Source of the DNA: JAFLCA01 sp041907145
Lineage (GTDB): Bacteria; Bdellovibrionota_C; UBA2361; JAFLCA01
Length of the DNA: 7,355 nt
Reading direction: 5' to 3'
NCBI GenBank assembly: GCA_041907145.1
Contig: JAYRHW010000086.1
Location: forward strand, 1 to 7,355
Position 1 is the first letter of the stretch. Each line of letters begins with the position of its first letter. Under the pieces are notes generated by a model. It had not been told where the DNA came from. It did not search any database and saw only the letters and a list, made by a program, of their open reading frames with translations. The position numbers and the translations under genes are program-made. Shown piece after piece: positions 6,299-7,355 of this stretch.

Positions 6299-7194
6299 AG
6301 CTCTTCTATTAAATCGACGGCCATACGCTCGACTAACAGTGTCTGCCGTAAAGTCGTGGATAAGTCCGAGCTGTCGATTAGGTACTGCAGGGCCGGGGCC
6401 GCCGAAGTCCCGAAAGCGCCCAGGGCGCGCACAGCCGTACGGGCAGCCTCCTCGCTAATGTCAGGTCGAGCTATCGCGAAGCAAATATTCCCGACTAGTC
6501 GGTCGCGCAGGGCCGTAAATTGAGCGCGCTCCTCATCGGAGATGTTGGTATCACTCTTAAGCAGTCTTCCGAGTTCACGCCCGGATTCCTCGGCAAGGCT
6601 TAGGGACTTTCCAAACGAAGGGAACTCAGGATGTTCGGTGAGAGATCTTTCAAGATGCGAAAGATCTCCTATCATTAATCCGGTGGCGGATAATATTGCC
6701 AAGCAGCGGGGGACGATGTGTTCACGAATGGCCAAATGCATGTCATTTCTGTGCTGGGCTATCACATGCGATATGCGGAAAAATGCACGCGCTAGCGAGG
6801 AGCGCTCCGCGAGAAGTAAGTCCGGAATACCGAACCGCTCCTCCTTTGAACCATCAGTAGTTGGACCCAACAAATGATGAAAATCGCCTCGCATATCATT
6901 GATAGAGAGGCGATGCGCTCCAGGCATTACCTCATCGATTGCCTTTAAAGTTCGTCGTACGATGGCCTCTCCCGACTCGGGCGATACGTTCATTCGCGGC
7001 ACCAGCGCGAGAACGTTCTCAAAGGCGCGGTGCCAAGCGTGCAACACGGCCTGCTCATTGAAAAATCCAGATAATTTTGGATCGAGATATTGTGGACGCA
7101 CGCGCGCCAGGTCGACAAAATCCGCCGGTACGTTGGGGGGAACGGAGCCCTGTACTTCGGCGTTGGGAACTGAATTTAGGACTGGCAATCTCAT
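6295..7194 (-). CDS. Protein of unknown function, all-helical with HEAT-like C-terminus
   Basis: I do not recognise this 299-residue protein. It has no signal peptide or membrane segment and appears cytosolic. The first 45 residues are Pro/Val-rich and probably extended. From about 46 to 299 it reads as helices with frequent Arg, Glu and Leu, interrupted by loops at 109-122 and 185-197. Residues 246-290 (two helices with AVRALGAFGTSAAPALQ between them) resemble a HEAT or PBS-lyase-like repeat, a protein-binding fold. No catalytic motif stands out; HRND at 148-151 and DFHH at 104-107 are the only notable polar clusters. The ATG at 7194 has no Shine-Dalgarno and follows an A/T-rich stretch. Its TAA overlaps the TAG of the convergent receiver gene by 4 bp (6295-6298). 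The uninterrupted length and even codon use support a real gene. Confidence 0.8.
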   Translation of the reverse strand: MRLPVLNSVPNAEVQGSVPPNVPADFVDLARVRPQYLDPKLSGFFNEQAVLHAWHRAFENVLALVPRMNVSPESGEAIVRRTLKAIDEVMPGAHRLSINDMRGDFHHLLGPTTDGSKEERFGIPDLLLAERSSLARAFFRISHVIAQHRNDMHLAIREHIVPRCLAILSATGLMIGDLSHLERSLTEHPEFPSFGKSLSLAEESGRELGRLLKSDTNISDEERAQFTALRDRLVGNICFAIARPDISEEAARTAVRALGAFGTSAAPALQYLIDSSDLSTTLRQTLLVERMAVDLIEEL

Positions 7195-7236
7195 GTTTTA
7201 TGTTGATGTTTCGAAAATTGTGCCGTTATTCTGAAT

Positions 7237-7256
7237 GTCCCTAACGATCAAGGGAC
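7237..7256. repeat. Inverted repeat upstream of the unknown helical gene
   Basis: GTCCCT (7237-7242) and AGGGAC (7251-7256) form a 6-bp dyad around an 8-base centre. It lies 43-62 bases before the minus-strand start at 7194, where an operator could sit. No T-run follows on either strand, so it is not a terminator. Confidence 0.35.
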
Positions 7257-7259
7257 CGC

Positions 7260-7274
7260 CGCATGAATTATGCG
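7260..7274. repeat. Short palindrome with 5-bp arms
   Basis: CGCAT (7260-7264) and ATGCG (7270-7274) flank GAATT. The element is three bases beyond the preceding dyad. It may be a protein-binding site or chance; the sequence alone does not decide. Confidence 0.25.
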
Positions 7275-7325
7275 AATACTTTGTCACTTTACGGCGCCAT
7301 TTGAAGAAAATGGATAGCCGCACCA

Positions 7326-7340
7326 CTCCCTAATCGGGAG
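7326..7340. repeat. Short inverted repeat near the window edge
   Basis: CTCCC (7326-7330) and GGGAG (7336-7340) enclose TAATC. No T-run follows within the window. It could belong to a structure completed beyond the edge. The rest of 7195-7355 shows no convincing gene or strong promoter. Confidence 0.25.
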
Positions 7341-7355
7341 CTAACATTCTAAGCA

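Noticed and set aside
7235..7333. A 32-codon plus-strand ORF in the right-hand intergenic region, encoding a basic peptide
   Set aside because: It has no Shine-Dalgarno sequence and no convincing promoter, and an ORF of this length is expected by chance. It would need ribosome profiling or conservation to support it.

Overview
The window is ordinary, densely packed bacterial chromosome of roughly even base composition. It has no tRNA, rRNA, CRISPR array, transposase or phage gene that I can recognise. It suggests a Gram-negative bacterium: the first gene encodes a Sec-exported protein, the aspartyl-tRNA synthetase is of the long bacterial type with a GAD domain, and its wording closely resembles alphaproteobacterial AspRS as I remember it. 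The phosphofructokinase is of the long plant/trypanosome/spirochaete-like type, unusual in classical Alphaproteobacteria, so the lineage is left open (possibly an uncultured proteobacterial or delta-like group).

Layout, left to right. 82-699 (+) is a small exported protein with a glycine-rich insert, followed by a strong intrinsic terminator (722-759). 778-2565 (+) is aspS. Its stop lies 4 bp from the stop of a convergent minus-strand pair: a 6-phosphofructokinase (3874-2570) and, upstream of it, a PEP-synthase/PPDK-like ATP-grasp protein (5531-3921). The two minus genes are separated by 46 bp. An 83-bp divergent intergenic region (5532-5614) separates them from a plus-strand response-regulator-like gene (5615-6298). 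That gene overlaps, stop to stop, with a minus-strand gene of unknown function (7194-6295) whose C-terminus looks HEAT-like. The last 161 bases hold three short inverted repeats and no convincing gene.

The part with most interest is 2570-6298. The ATP-grasp protein keeps the nucleotide-binding residues of PEP synthase/PPDK and appears to keep a degenerate phosphohistidine swivel motif (His480, with Arg and Pro at the canonical spacing). It has no PEP/pyruvate TIM barrel and no other acceptor domain. It sits beside a phosphofructokinase and is divergent from a stand-alone receiver domain. A phosphotransfer module tied to glycolysis is therefore a reasonable but unproven hypothesis. The AspRS carries the His of non-discriminating enzymes, which predicts indirect Asn-tRNA synthesis through GatCAB.

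Apart from the first gene, start codons have weak or no Shine-Dalgarno sequence, and several candidate -10 boxes lie very close to the start codon, so short-leader or leaderless transcripts are possible.
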